From Paenibacillus alkaliterrae (GTDB lineage Bacteria; Bacillota; Bacilli; Paenibacillales; Paenibacillaceae): a stretch of DNA of 64,000 bases. The stretch is from assembly GCF_021532375.1 (NCBI RefSeq), contig NZ_JAKGAP010000014.1, positions 62,001 through 126,000 of the forward strand, given 5' to 3'. Under the pieces are notes generated by a model, which did not search any database, was not told where the DNA came from, and saw nothing but the letters and a program-made list of their open reading frames with translations. This document shows positions 54,560-62,278 of this stretch, piece by piece (within the stretch, counting starts at the first letter, position 1; the number at the start of each line of letters is the position of its first letter). A program made the position numbers and the translations under genes.

Positions 54560-54602
54560 AGGGCTTCTGGTTATCATGGATAAGCAGAAGCTCTTCTTAC
54601 GT
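54554..54602. terminator. Shared terminator of the orphan unit and cls
   Basis: ACGTGAAGGGCTTCTG (54554-54569) pairs with CAGAAGCTCTTCTTACGT (54585-54602), with a 2-base bulge, around a 15-base loop. It lies 4 bases past the cls stop, so it can end transcripts from both sides. T-runs are short on both strands. Confidence 0.65.
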
Positions 54603-54606
54603 GCGT

Positions 54607-56055
54607 TTATAGGATTGGACTCAGCAGCCGCGAGACCGATTCTTTAATCCGATTCATAAGCGGACGAGCCGCATAAATTTCGGCGGTCAAATGTCTGCTA
54701 TTTTCGGTATCCGCCTCAAAAATGCGTTGCAGCTTAGCTGTAGTCTGCGTATCATATATAAAAGCATTCATTTCAAAATTCAATTTGAAGCTGCGAATAT
54801 CGAGATTGGCCGTTCCGACCGAAGCGATTCTGCCATCGATGACAAGCGTTTTGGCATGAAGGAAGCCCTTCTCGTACAAATAGCATTTGACCCCGCCTGC
54901 CAGCAATTCACCCAAATAAGAGTGCGTCGCCCAATAAACGAAGAAATGATCCGGCTTGCTCGGCAGCATGATCCGAACGTCGACGCCGGACAAGGCAGCG
55001 ATCTTTAAGGCCGTCATAAGACTCTCGTCCGGCACAAAATACGGCGTCTGCAGACAAATGGTTTCTTTGGCCGCATAGATCATTTTGATATATGCATCTT
55101 TAATTTGCTGATATTCGGTATCCGGACCGCTCGCCACCAGCTGCATGCCGATCGTCCCCGTCTCGTCGTTCATAACCGGAAAATACAGCTCATTCAATAA
55201 AATCCTCCCGGGAGCCGCTAAGTTCCAATCCATGAGAAACTGCGCCTGCATTTGCAGAACCGCATGGCCTCGCACCTTCAGATGCGTATCTCTCCATTCG
55301 CCGAAATGCTCATTCAGCCCCAAATATTCGTCTCCGATATTGAAGCCGCCTATATAGCCGACTTGTCCATCGATAATTACGAGCTTGCGATGGTTGCGAT
55401 AATTAATCTTTAAATTAAGATATGGAATTCGTGACGGGAAAAAAGCCGCTTCTTGGCCTCCCGCCGCCCTCAGCTCATGGAAATACCGCTTCGGCAGGCT
55501 GGAGCTTCCTATGTGGTCATACAAGAACTTAACCTCGACGCCCTCGGCAGCCTTGGCAGCAAGCGCCTTCACCAGCCTTCTGCCCAGCTCATCGTCTCGC
55601 ACAATATAATAGATGAGATGTATATGATGCTGAGCCGCCTCGATATCGCGGAGCAGCGCATCGAATTTCTGCTTGCCCTCCGTAAATATTTCAACCTCAT
55701 TATTGCTCGTATATACCGCGTAGCTCGATTTCAAATTCATATAAATCATGTCCCGGTAATCCTGAACCGACGGATCCTTAAACGACAATACCCGGTCCCT
55801 AAGCTGTCGCATCTGCCTCTCTACCGTATGTTCAATGATACGCTGGCTGTCTCCGAGCAGCTTATAGAGCTTTCTCTTGCGTATCTTCTGACCCAGTATC
55901 AAGTATAGCACGAAGCCAATAATGGGAATGAAGAAGAGAACCATGACCCAAGCCCAGGTCGTGCTCGCGTTGCGCCGCTCAAGAAAAATGACGGTGATCG
56001 CCAAAAAAATGTTAAGCAGCGTAATAAATGCGTATGCATTTTCCATAATGGCCAT
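54607..56055 (-). CDS. cls: Cardiolipin synthase (phospholipase D superfamily)
   Basis: This membrane enzyme joins two phosphatidylglycerol molecules to cardiolipin and glycerol. The product has 482 residues. Two N-terminal membrane helices (about 8-25 and 35-55) precede two PLD domains with HKD motifs: YRNHRKLVIIDGQVGYIGGF at about 220, and KGFLHAKTLVIDGRIASVGT at about 400. Both catalytic His-Lys pairs are intact. GAGGTG lies 10 bases before the ATG. It is divergent from dgt. Confidence 0.95.
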   Translation of the reverse strand: MAIMENAYAFITLLNIFLAITVIFLERRNASTTWAWVMVLFFIPIIGFVLYLILGQKIRKRKLYKLLGDSQRIIEHTVERQMRQLRDRVLSFKDPSVQDYRDMIYMNLKSSYAVYTSNNEVEIFTEGKQKFDALLRDIEAAQHHIHLIYYIVRDDELGRRLVKALAAKAAEGVEVKFLYDHIGSSSLPKRYFHELRAAGGQEAAFFPSRIPYLNLKINYRNHRKLVIIDGQVGYIGGFNIGDEYLGLNEHFGEWRDTHLKVRGHAVLQMQAQFLMDWNLAAPGRILLNELYFPVMNDETGTIGMQLVASGPDTEYQQIKDAYIKMIYAAKETICLQTPYFVPDESLMTALKIAALSGVDVRIMLPSKPDHFFVYWATHSYLGELLAGGVKCYLYEKGFLHAKTLVIDGRIASVGTANLDIRSFKLNFEMNAFIYDTQTTAKLQRIFEADTENSRHLTAEIYAARPLMNRIKESVSRLLSPIL

Positions 56056-56182
56056 CCGTTTATAGCACCTCAGTCATATGTAAAAGCTAATGCGATCATA
56101 CTCCATGGGTGAAGTATGTTCAAGCCTGAAAGTATGCTACAATTTCTAAAACACCCGCGGGAGTGGCACTGGAGGAACGATG

Positions 56183-57499
56183 ATGGACATACGAAAACTG
56201 CGGCTGGATGAGAAGACGCTCGGTACATTCAGCGAAGAGCGCGATGAATACGAACGGGATTACGCACGGCTCATTCAATCCCCGGCCTTTCGGCGGCTGC
56301 AGGGCAAGTCGCAGGTGTTCGGTGCAGGCTCGGGCGATTACTATAGAACAAGATTGACCCACTCGCTTGAAGTATCTCAGATTGCCCGCGAGGTCGCCCG
56401 CCGATTGGGGCAGCAATATGATTTTCTCTCACGCAAGGAGCATCCCGGTCTCGTTCTGGATCCGGCTGTCGTGGAAATCGCCTCGCTTGCGCATGATCTT
56501 GGCCATCCTCCGTTCGGCCATAAGGGCGAGGAGGTGCTCAATCGTCTCCTGATGGAGGAGTACGGTATTCCTTATGAAGGAAATGCGCAAAACTTTCGAA
56601 TATTGATGTTTTTGGAGAAGCGCGCGGGAAGCGGCAGCGGTCTGGATTTGACGGCAGCGGTGCTGCTTGCCGTAAATAAATATCCGTTCGGGCTTGATGA
56701 GCCGGGGCGGCTCAAAGGGCTTTACAGCACGGAATGGGGAGAAATCGAGCAGCTTCGCCGCTCTTGGAAGATTCCGATCGGATGCTCGACCCTTGAAGCT
56801 CAGCTCATGGACCTATGCGACGATATCGCTTATTCCACCCATGATATCGAAGACGGAATCCGCGCGGGCAAAATACAAATGAACCGCACCTTTTTCGAGG
56901 ATAGCAGGCTCATTAACCATCTCGTGCAAGAAATCGTCGACGATAAGGGCAACACCGGCATCGGCTGGGGGGAAGTGGACATTCCTGCCATGGTGAAGCG
57001 GGTGCTCGCCTCGTACCTGGAGCAGTGGGAAGCCCTGTACGTAAGCTGCGACCGGGAATCGTCCCGGACGAGACGAGAGATGAAGGCGCGCTGGGTCAGT
57101 ATCTTTGCCGGCAAGGTCGGCATCATCGACGATAAAACGCGCGGCTGGAAGCAGGTCACGTTCGTGGGCAACGGGCAGCAGGATATCGAGATGCTGCGAA
57201 CGATGGAAATATTGAAGAAGCTTGCTTGGGTAACGCTGATCAAGGATTTCCGCGTGCAGCGCCTGCAAATGCGCAGTGAAATTATGATCCGCCGGCTGTG
57301 GGACAGCTTCAAGGTGCCTGAGTACGGCCGCCTCATTATCCCGCCGGATTGGATCGAAAATTATGAGCAGCACAAGAGCAAGTGGAGCTGGCCGCGCTTC
57401 GTGGCGGACTATATCTCAGGCATGACCGACGCATACGCCGAAAAGGTGTATGCCGAGCTGTACGCCAGCAAGTCCGGCTCGATCTATGAGATGGATTAA
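56183..57499 (+). CDS. dgt: Deoxyguanosinetriphosphate triphosphohydrolase (HD domain)
   Basis: This enzyme splits dNTPs into nucleoside and triphosphate. The product has 438 residues from the ATG at 56183, 7 bases after GGAGG; the ATG at 56180 is also possible. The HD metal-site motifs are YRTRLTHSLEVSQIAREVAR and EIASLAHDLGHPPFGHKGEE, and the family Gln/Ser loop is RRLQGKSQVFGAGSGDYY. Downstream D-I-A-Y-S-T-H-D-I-E provides further metal ligands. It stands alone on the plus strand and converges with the vanY-like gene. Confidence 0.92.
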   Translation: MDIRKLRLDEKTLGTFSEERDEYERDYARLIQSPAFRRLQGKSQVFGAGSGDYYRTRLTHSLEVSQIAREVARRLGQQYDFLSRKEHPGLVLDPAVVEIASLAHDLGHPPFGHKGEEVLNRLLMEEYGIPYEGNAQNFRILMFLEKRAGSGSGLDLTAAVLLAVNKYPFGLDEPGRLKGLYSTEWGEIEQLRRSWKIPIGCSTLEAQLMDLCDDIAYSTHDIEDGIRAGKIQMNRTFFEDSRLINHLVQEIVDDKGNTGIGWGEVDIPAMVKRVLASYLEQWEALYVSCDRESSRTRREMKARWVSIFAGKVGIIDDKTRGWKQVTFVGNGQQDIEMLRTMEILKKLAWVTLIKDFRVQRLQMRSEIMIRRLWDSFKVPEYGRLIIPPDWIENYEQHKSKWSWPRFVADYISGMTDAYAEKVYAELYASKSGSIYEMD

Positions 57500-57525
57500 T
57501 TCCTAGATCTAAAGAAGTGCTTCAC

Positions 57526-57587
57526 CAATAGAAAGCGGCTCAAGCGACTTGCGAATATCGTCCGTAAGCCTTGTGCCGCTTCTATTG
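57526..57587. terminator. Bidirectional terminator between dgt and the VanY-like gene
   Basis: CAATAGAAAGCGGC (57526-57539) pairs with GCCGCTTCTATTG (57575-57587), one base bulged, with a 35-base loop. It lies 27 bases past the dgt stop and just after the convergent gene's stop. Confidence 0.65.
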
Positions 57588-57591
57588 CTTC

Positions 57592-58401
57592 TTAATTTGT
57601 GACTGGAACCGCATCATAATACTCTTCGAGCGTTTCGCCGCTTGCCGCAAGCTCAGCAGCCAGCTCCGTTCCCACATACCGCAAATGCCACGGCTCATAT
57701 TGATAGCCTGTTATCGCTTCTTTACCTTCCAAATAACGGATAATAAATCCGTATTCATGCGCATGCCGCTCCAGCCACAGCGCTTCCTCCGTATCCGCGA
57801 AGCAATCCGCCGCGGCGCATTTGCCGTCGCTGCCGGACACGTCAACGGCCAATCCCGTTTCATGTTCGCTTGTTCCCGGAAAAGCGCTGTACGTTCTTGC
57901 CTTCTCCAGTCCGTCCCGCTTCACGTAACGCTCAAACAACGTCTTTTGCGTGCTGTGAGAGCGATAAGCGGAAACGCCAGCAAGCAGAATGCCCTCATCC
58001 TCCGCTGCAGCGAACATTTTCTCAAGCCCCCCCGCCGCTTCCTTCCGCAGCTTGCGCTTGTCCAACTTTTCCGAAAATATAAAACGCACGTCCGGATAAA
58101 CTAAATCGGTCGGGTTATAGTTCTCAGGCAGCATATTCTGCTTATTGACCAGCACCGTCATGCTTTCCGGCTGCGCAATAACAGCCAAGCCGTCCCCGGT
58201 CTTCTCCGCTTGTCCCGTCTCCGCTGTGCCTGAACCAATTTCCGGCTGTACCTCTCCTCCGCTCTGGGCCGCTCCGTCTTCCACGACAGACTGCTTCGGA
58301 GGAAGAGTCGTCGTTTCTTCCGTCTTGATAAAGGCATTGTAACCAATGACCATAACTGTGCATACCATAACAAAAAACAACAGCCTACTTCTTTTTTTCA
58401 T
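57592..58401 (-). CDS. D-alanyl-D-alanine carboxypeptidase family protein (VanY-like, M15B)
   Basis: This secreted or membrane-anchored peptidase has 269 residues. One N-terminal helix (about 6-23) acts as signal anchor, followed by a disordered Glu/Gly linker to about 85. The M15B zinc site is intact: GVSAYRSHSTQKTLF, then SAFPGTSEHETGLAVDVSG (His and Asp ligands) and YEPWHLRYVG (third His). It probably trims peptidoglycan stem peptides in the wall. Nothing nearby suggests vancomycin resistance, so a housekeeping or sporulation role is likelier. Confidence 0.93.
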   Translation of the reverse strand: MKKRSRLLFFVMVCTVMVIGYNAFIKTEETTTLPPKQSVVEDGAAQSGGEVQPEIGSGTAETGQAEKTGDGLAVIAQPESMTVLVNKQNMLPENYNPTDLVYPDVRFIFSEKLDKRKLRKEAAGGLEKMFAAAEDEGILLAGVSAYRSHSTQKTLFERYVKRDGLEKARTYSAFPGTSEHETGLAVDVSGSDGKCAAADCFADTEEALWLERHAHEYGFIIRYLEGKEAITGYQYEPWHLRYVGTELAAELAASGETLEEYYDAVPVTN

Positions 58402-58538
58402 GCTGAGCCTCCAGCTTATATTTTACATAATTAACTTGTAAATATTTCTGTTTCTTTGCTTTGTTTTTTTGCAGCTACTTAATAGACTACTAAAACCGTT
58501 GCAATGTTTCAACTGGACATGAAGGAGCCTTTTGCCTT

Positions 58539-58568
58539 TTGACATCGGACTGCAATTAGGAGCATAAT
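58539..58568 (+). promoter_or_regulatory. Sigma-A promoter of the LTA-synthase-like gene
   Basis: A perfect TTGACA (58539-58544), 18 bases, CATAAT (58563-58568), 95 bases before the ATG. Confidence 0.7.
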
Positions 58569-58663
58569 GGATATAACTTTACAGTACGTATATATTATGA
58601 ATCTGAGCGGGCTGGCTGGCTCTTAGGGACGGCCTGTTTTTGCTGTGAAAGGTAGGCAGTTAT

Positions 58664-60526
58664 ATGACATTTCTTACTCCCAAACGATTGCTAAGCACTC
58701 GTCCCATCCTATTTTTCTCATTTATTATGCTGCTCAAAAGCTATCTGGCTTGGATGGTTATATTTGAGGACGGGTTTTCCTGGACTACGATTTTGAAAGA
58801 AATTCCTTTCGTGCTGATCGTCTATTGTTTTATAGAGTGGTTCGCTGCCAAGCGAAAGCTGCTTTACTATTTAGCGGCGAACCTGGTCATGACTTTGATT
58901 TTATTCGCGGTCATTATGTATTACAAGTATTATGGCGTTATCGTAACCTATCTCGCTCTGCAGCAGGTGAATCAAGTAACCGCGGTCAAAAATAGCGTAT
59001 TCTCGCTTATGGATCCTTACTACTTGCTGATCTTCACCGACATTATCATAATGGCTGTCATCCTTTTTCGACCCAAGAAAGCACTAAATTGGAAGAAGGA
59101 GGGCGCGAAGAAAGAAAACAAACGTCTTGTCGTTGCTTTATTTACCATCTCGATCGCTCTTTGCTTGTTTAATATTCTGCCTAACCGCGCGAGCATGAAC
59201 GAGATTGTCAAAGCCGAGCAAATGGGTATCCTCAATTACGAGGCTTATATGATTTTCTCAAATAAAGACGTTGAATACGTGGATCTAAACCATATTACGC
59301 AGGAAAAGATTAATTCGGTCAAGAAGATCGAGCAGCCTTCAGCGCCGCAGCTCCGGGAAGCGGCAGCCGGGAAAAACGTCATTATCCTGCAAATGGAGTC
59401 GTTCCAAAACTTCCTCGTTAATTTGAAAATCGACGGGCAAGAAATTACGCCTAACATTAACAAGCTGGTGAATGAAAACTATTATTTCAAACATTTCTAT
59501 CAGCAGGTTGGACAAGGAAATACGTCTGACGCCGAATTCGTCGTCAATACGTCTTTCTATATCCCGCCGCGCGGCGCCGCTGCGATGACCTATGCGGACA
59601 AAGAGCTTCCAAGCTTGCCGAAGCTGCTCAAATCGCATGGCTATGATACGACGACGTTCCATACGAACGTTGTCGAGTTCTGGAACCGCGGCGAGCTTTA
59701 CAAGGCGCTTGGCTTCGACCGCTACTATGATCATAAGTTTTTCGGCGATGAGGATACGGTCTTCTTCGGTGCCTCGGATGATCAGCTTTATGCCAAGACA
59801 GCTGATGAGCTAGAGCGTATGTACCAAGCGGGCAAGCCGTTCTATGCGCATGTCTTGTCCATGACAGCTCATCATCCATTTACGATTCCGGCCGAGAAAT
59901 ACAAAATGACTTTGCCGGAACGCTATGAGGACACTTTTGTCGGCGACTATATCCGCGCACAAAACTATGCGGACTATGCGCTAGGCTTATTTATTGAAGA
60001 TTTGAAAGACCGCGGCATTTGGGATAACAGTTTGATCGTGCTGTACGGCGATCACCTCGGTCTTCCGATTTACTCGCTGGACCGGGACGACGAGGAACTT
60101 ATGGCTGAAATTTACGGCCGTGAATACAGCTATACCGATATGATGAACATCCCGCTCGTCGTAGCATCGGAAGGCCTTACCGAGCCGAAGGTATTCGATC
60201 AGCTTGGCGGTCAGGTTGATATCCTGCCAACAATCGCGAATCTGCTTGGCTTCTCCTTGGATGATCATATCCACTTCGGCCAAGACCTGTTCAATCAATC
60301 GTATAATGTATTGCCCCAGCGTTATTATTTACCGACAGGCTCGTTCTTAAGCAGCAAGGAGCTGTTCCTGTCGGGCAGCGGCTATGAGGACGGCAAGCAC
60401 TATTCCCTGGCGGGCGACGGCGTTACGGAGCAGGAAGCGACCGAGGATGAATACCAGCGATCCCTGGAGCTTCTGAAGCTGTCCGACAGCTACGTCAGCC
60501 AGCTGCCTGGCTGGAAGAAGGAATAA
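58664..60526 (+). CDS. ltaS: Lipoteichoic acid synthase family protein (membrane sulfatase fold)
   Basis: LtaS-type enzymes transfer glycerol phosphate from phosphatidylglycerol to the growing lipoteichoic acid outside the cell. The product has 620 residues: five N-terminal membrane helices (to about 180) followed by an extracellular sulfatase-fold domain. The metal-binding Glu lies in NVIILQMESFQNF and the catalytic Thr in GQGNTSDAEFVVNTSFY. Further metal ligands are in FYAHVLSMTAHHPF and VLYGDHLGLPIY. The last 60 residues are acidic. Bacillus has several paralogues (LtaS, YfnI, YqgS, YvgJ); which one this matches is open. Confidence 0.92.
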   Translation: MTFLTPKRLLSTRPILFFSFIMLLKSYLAWMVIFEDGFSWTTILKEIPFVLIVYCFIEWFAAKRKLLYYLAANLVMTLILFAVIMYYKYYGVIVTYLALQQVNQVTAVKNSVFSLMDPYYLLIFTDIIIMAVILFRPKKALNWKKEGAKKENKRLVVALFTISIALCLFNILPNRASMNEIVKAEQMGILNYEAYMIFSNKDVEYVDLNHITQEKINSVKKIEQPSAPQLREAAAGKNVIILQMESFQNFLVNLKIDGQEITPNINKLVNENYYFKHFYQQVGQGNTSDAEFVVNTSFYIPPRGAAAMTYADKELPSLPKLLKSHGYDTTTFHTNVVEFWNRGELYKALGFDRYYDHKFFGDEDTVFFGASDDQLYAKTADELERMYQAGKPFYAHVLSMTAHHPFTIPAEKYKMTLPERYEDTFVGDYIRAQNYADYALGLFIEDLKDRGIWDNSLIVLYGDHLGLPIYSLDRDDEELMAEIYGREYSYTDMMNIPLVVASEGLTEPKVFDQLGGQVDILPTIANLLGFSLDDHIHFGQDLFNQSYNVLPQRYYLPTGSFLSSKELFLSGSGYEDGKHYSLAGDGVTEQEATEDEYQRSLELLKLSDSYVSQLPGWKKE

Positions 60527-60531
60527 AGCAT

Positions 60532-60576
60532 AATGGCTCACCTTAAGCTGCTGCAAGCAGCTTAAGGTGAGCCATT
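60532..60576. terminator. Perfect 20-bp hairpin between ltaS-like gene and bcp
   Basis: Arms 60532-60551 and 60557-60576 are perfectly complementary over 20 bases with loop TGCAA. It starts 5 bases past the ltaS-like stop and 20 bases past the bcp stop on the other strand, so it serves both convergent genes. Confidence 0.88.
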
Positions 60577-60596
60577 TCTATGTTTGCGTCAAACGT

Positions 60597-61064
60597 TTAG
60601 AGGCTCTTGACCGCCTCAAGCACTTCCTTCACATGCCCATCCACGCTGACGCTGCGCCATTCCTTCACGAGCGTGCCCTCCTCATTGATGAGAAACGTCG
60701 AGCGTTCGATTCCCATAAACTCCTTGCCGTCCCAGCTCCGCAGCTTCCAAACGCCGAACAGCTCCGATACCGTATGCTCCGTATCCGACAGCAGCAGAAA
60801 CGGCAGCTTGTGCGTATCCACGAATTGCTCATGCGAAGCCAAATCATCCGGGCTAATGCCAATTACCTCGGCATCATACGTGCCGAATTCGCCATTAAAA
60901 TCGCGGAAATCGCAGGATTCGGTTGTGCAGCCGGGCGTCATATCCTTCGGATAAAAATAAATGACGAGCTTCTTCCCCGCGTAATCGGACAGCTCCACAT
61001 CCGTGCCGTTCGAAGCTTGCAGCTTAAAGTTTAGAACCTTGTCTCCCGCTTTCAGTTGACCCAT
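60597..61064 (-). CDS. bcp: Thioredoxin-dependent thiol peroxidase (peroxiredoxin Q)
   Basis: This 155-residue peroxiredoxin removes peroxides using thioredoxin. The catalytic Cys is in FYPKDMTPGCTTESCDFRD, which also holds the resolving Cys five residues later, the BCP arrangement. The closing VKEWRSVSVDGHVKEVLEAV is typical. It is convergent with the ltaS-like gene and shares a hairpin terminator. Confidence 0.95.
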   Translation of the reverse strand: MGQLKAGDKVLNFKLQASNGTDVELSDYAGKKLVIYFYPKDMTPGCTTESCDFRDFNGEFGTYDAEVIGISPDDLASHEQFVDTHKLPFLLLSDTEHTVSELFGVWKLRSWDGKEFMGIERSTFLINEEGTLVKEWRSVSVDGHVKEVLEAVKSL

Positions 61065-61151
61065 TGTCCATTCTCCTCTATTTTATCATTTCAATCGCCA
61101 AACCGTGCTCGCTCTCATGCCGTTACAAATAAAGCTTGTTTAATAATCATT

Positions 61152-62210
61152 TTACCCCCCGATACGCTCGTAATACAAATAAGTATTGGTTACAAAAGCT
61201 ATCGCTTCCGCTTTCTTATCATGCATTCCATACGCAAGCATAAGCTTCGCGACGGCTGCTTCCATCGACATATTTTCGATCACGATCGCGCCCGCTTCAA
61301 TAAGACGAAGAGAAGAGGAGTAAAGCGCGGCCGTTCGATCTCTGATCGGGCAAATATAGACGTCGACGCCAAGCGACAGGCAGCGCGCAATAAATTGCGG
61401 GAGCGAATAAGGGCCCTCCGGGATGGCGCAGGCCGTGCCCGAATGATGCAGATCATGCAGGACGGCCTTCGGCTTCCGCACCGAAAAATCGTAATACGAA
61501 TAGTTCAAGCCCGGGTAAGGCTTTATGTATACGATGTTATCGTCCAGCTTCAGCGTCTCGGGCTCCCATGCCAGTTTTGGATTCGCCGAAGGCTTTAACG
61601 CCTCCGGCCGGGGATTTTGCGCATTCGCATGCCATTCAAACTGCCGATTAACCATCATGCCGTAAGGCACATCGTAAGGGCTGCCGAATTGGTCTGTGAA
61701 CGACAGCGCCTGCGTAATCCTCGTTCCTAAATAAACGAGCTGCTCTCTCTTATCATTCTCGTAAACGACAAAAACCCCCGGCAAGCTGGCACCCGCAATA
61801 AAATCGATGGCACCCGCAAAATTGCGAAGGCCGTTGCTGCGCTCCTCCTCCAGCGGATAGTTGCTTGCCGTCAGCACGATTGGAGCCTTCGTACCGGCAA
61901 ACAAATAACTAATCATCGAAGCGCTGTATGCCAGCGTATCCGAGCCGTGCGTGATTAGAATGGCGTCATAGACGGACAGATCCGCGCCGCGAATCGCCGC
62001 GGCAAGCGCCAGCCAATCGTCAGGCGTCAGATTTTCGCTTAGCAAATTTAGCGGCTGCGCGGCTTGAAGCGTGACATCGGCTCTATATTGGGAGCTGTTG
62101 TTATAAGAGTCTATTAGCGCATAGGAGCCCGATTCATTTACATCGATGCCGTCTCCTTGTTTTCGGCTTCCGATCGTGCCCCCGGTGAATAAGACAAGCA
62201 GCTGCTTCAT
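61152..62210 (-). CDS. Asparaginase/glutaminase family protein
   Basis: This 352-residue enzyme starts at an ATG with GGAGG 8 bases upstream; the longer frame adds five residues only. The first catalytic Thr is in LFTGGTIGSRKQG and the second in ILITHGSDTLAYSASMISYL. The C-terminal domain starts near residue 220. The lack of a signal peptide and the family pattern suggest a cytoplasmic type I asparaginase. It lies next to a membrane transporter gene but the two are probably separate units. Confidence 0.88.
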   Translation of the reverse strand: MKQLLVLFTGGTIGSRKQGDGIDVNESGSYALIDSYNNSSQYRADVTLQAAQPLNLLSENLTPDDWLALAAAIRGADLSVYDAILITHGSDTLAYSASMISYLFAGTKAPIVLTASNYPLEEERSNGLRNFAGAIDFIAGASLPGVFVVYENDKREQLVYLGTRITQALSFTDQFGSPYDVPYGMMVNRQFEWHANAQNPRPEALKPSANPKLAWEPETLKLDDNIVYIKPYPGLNYSYYDFSVRKPKAVLHDLHHSGTACAIPEGPYSLPQFIARCLSLGVDVYICPIRDRTAALYSSSLRLIEAGAIVIENMSMEAAVAKLMLAYGMHDKKAEAIAFVTNTYLYYERIGG

Positions 62211-62278
62211 TTTTGATGCCTCCATTCTGCCTTTTCCTTTTATTAGGATTCCCTTGCCGCTTCAGTTGATACCGGATC

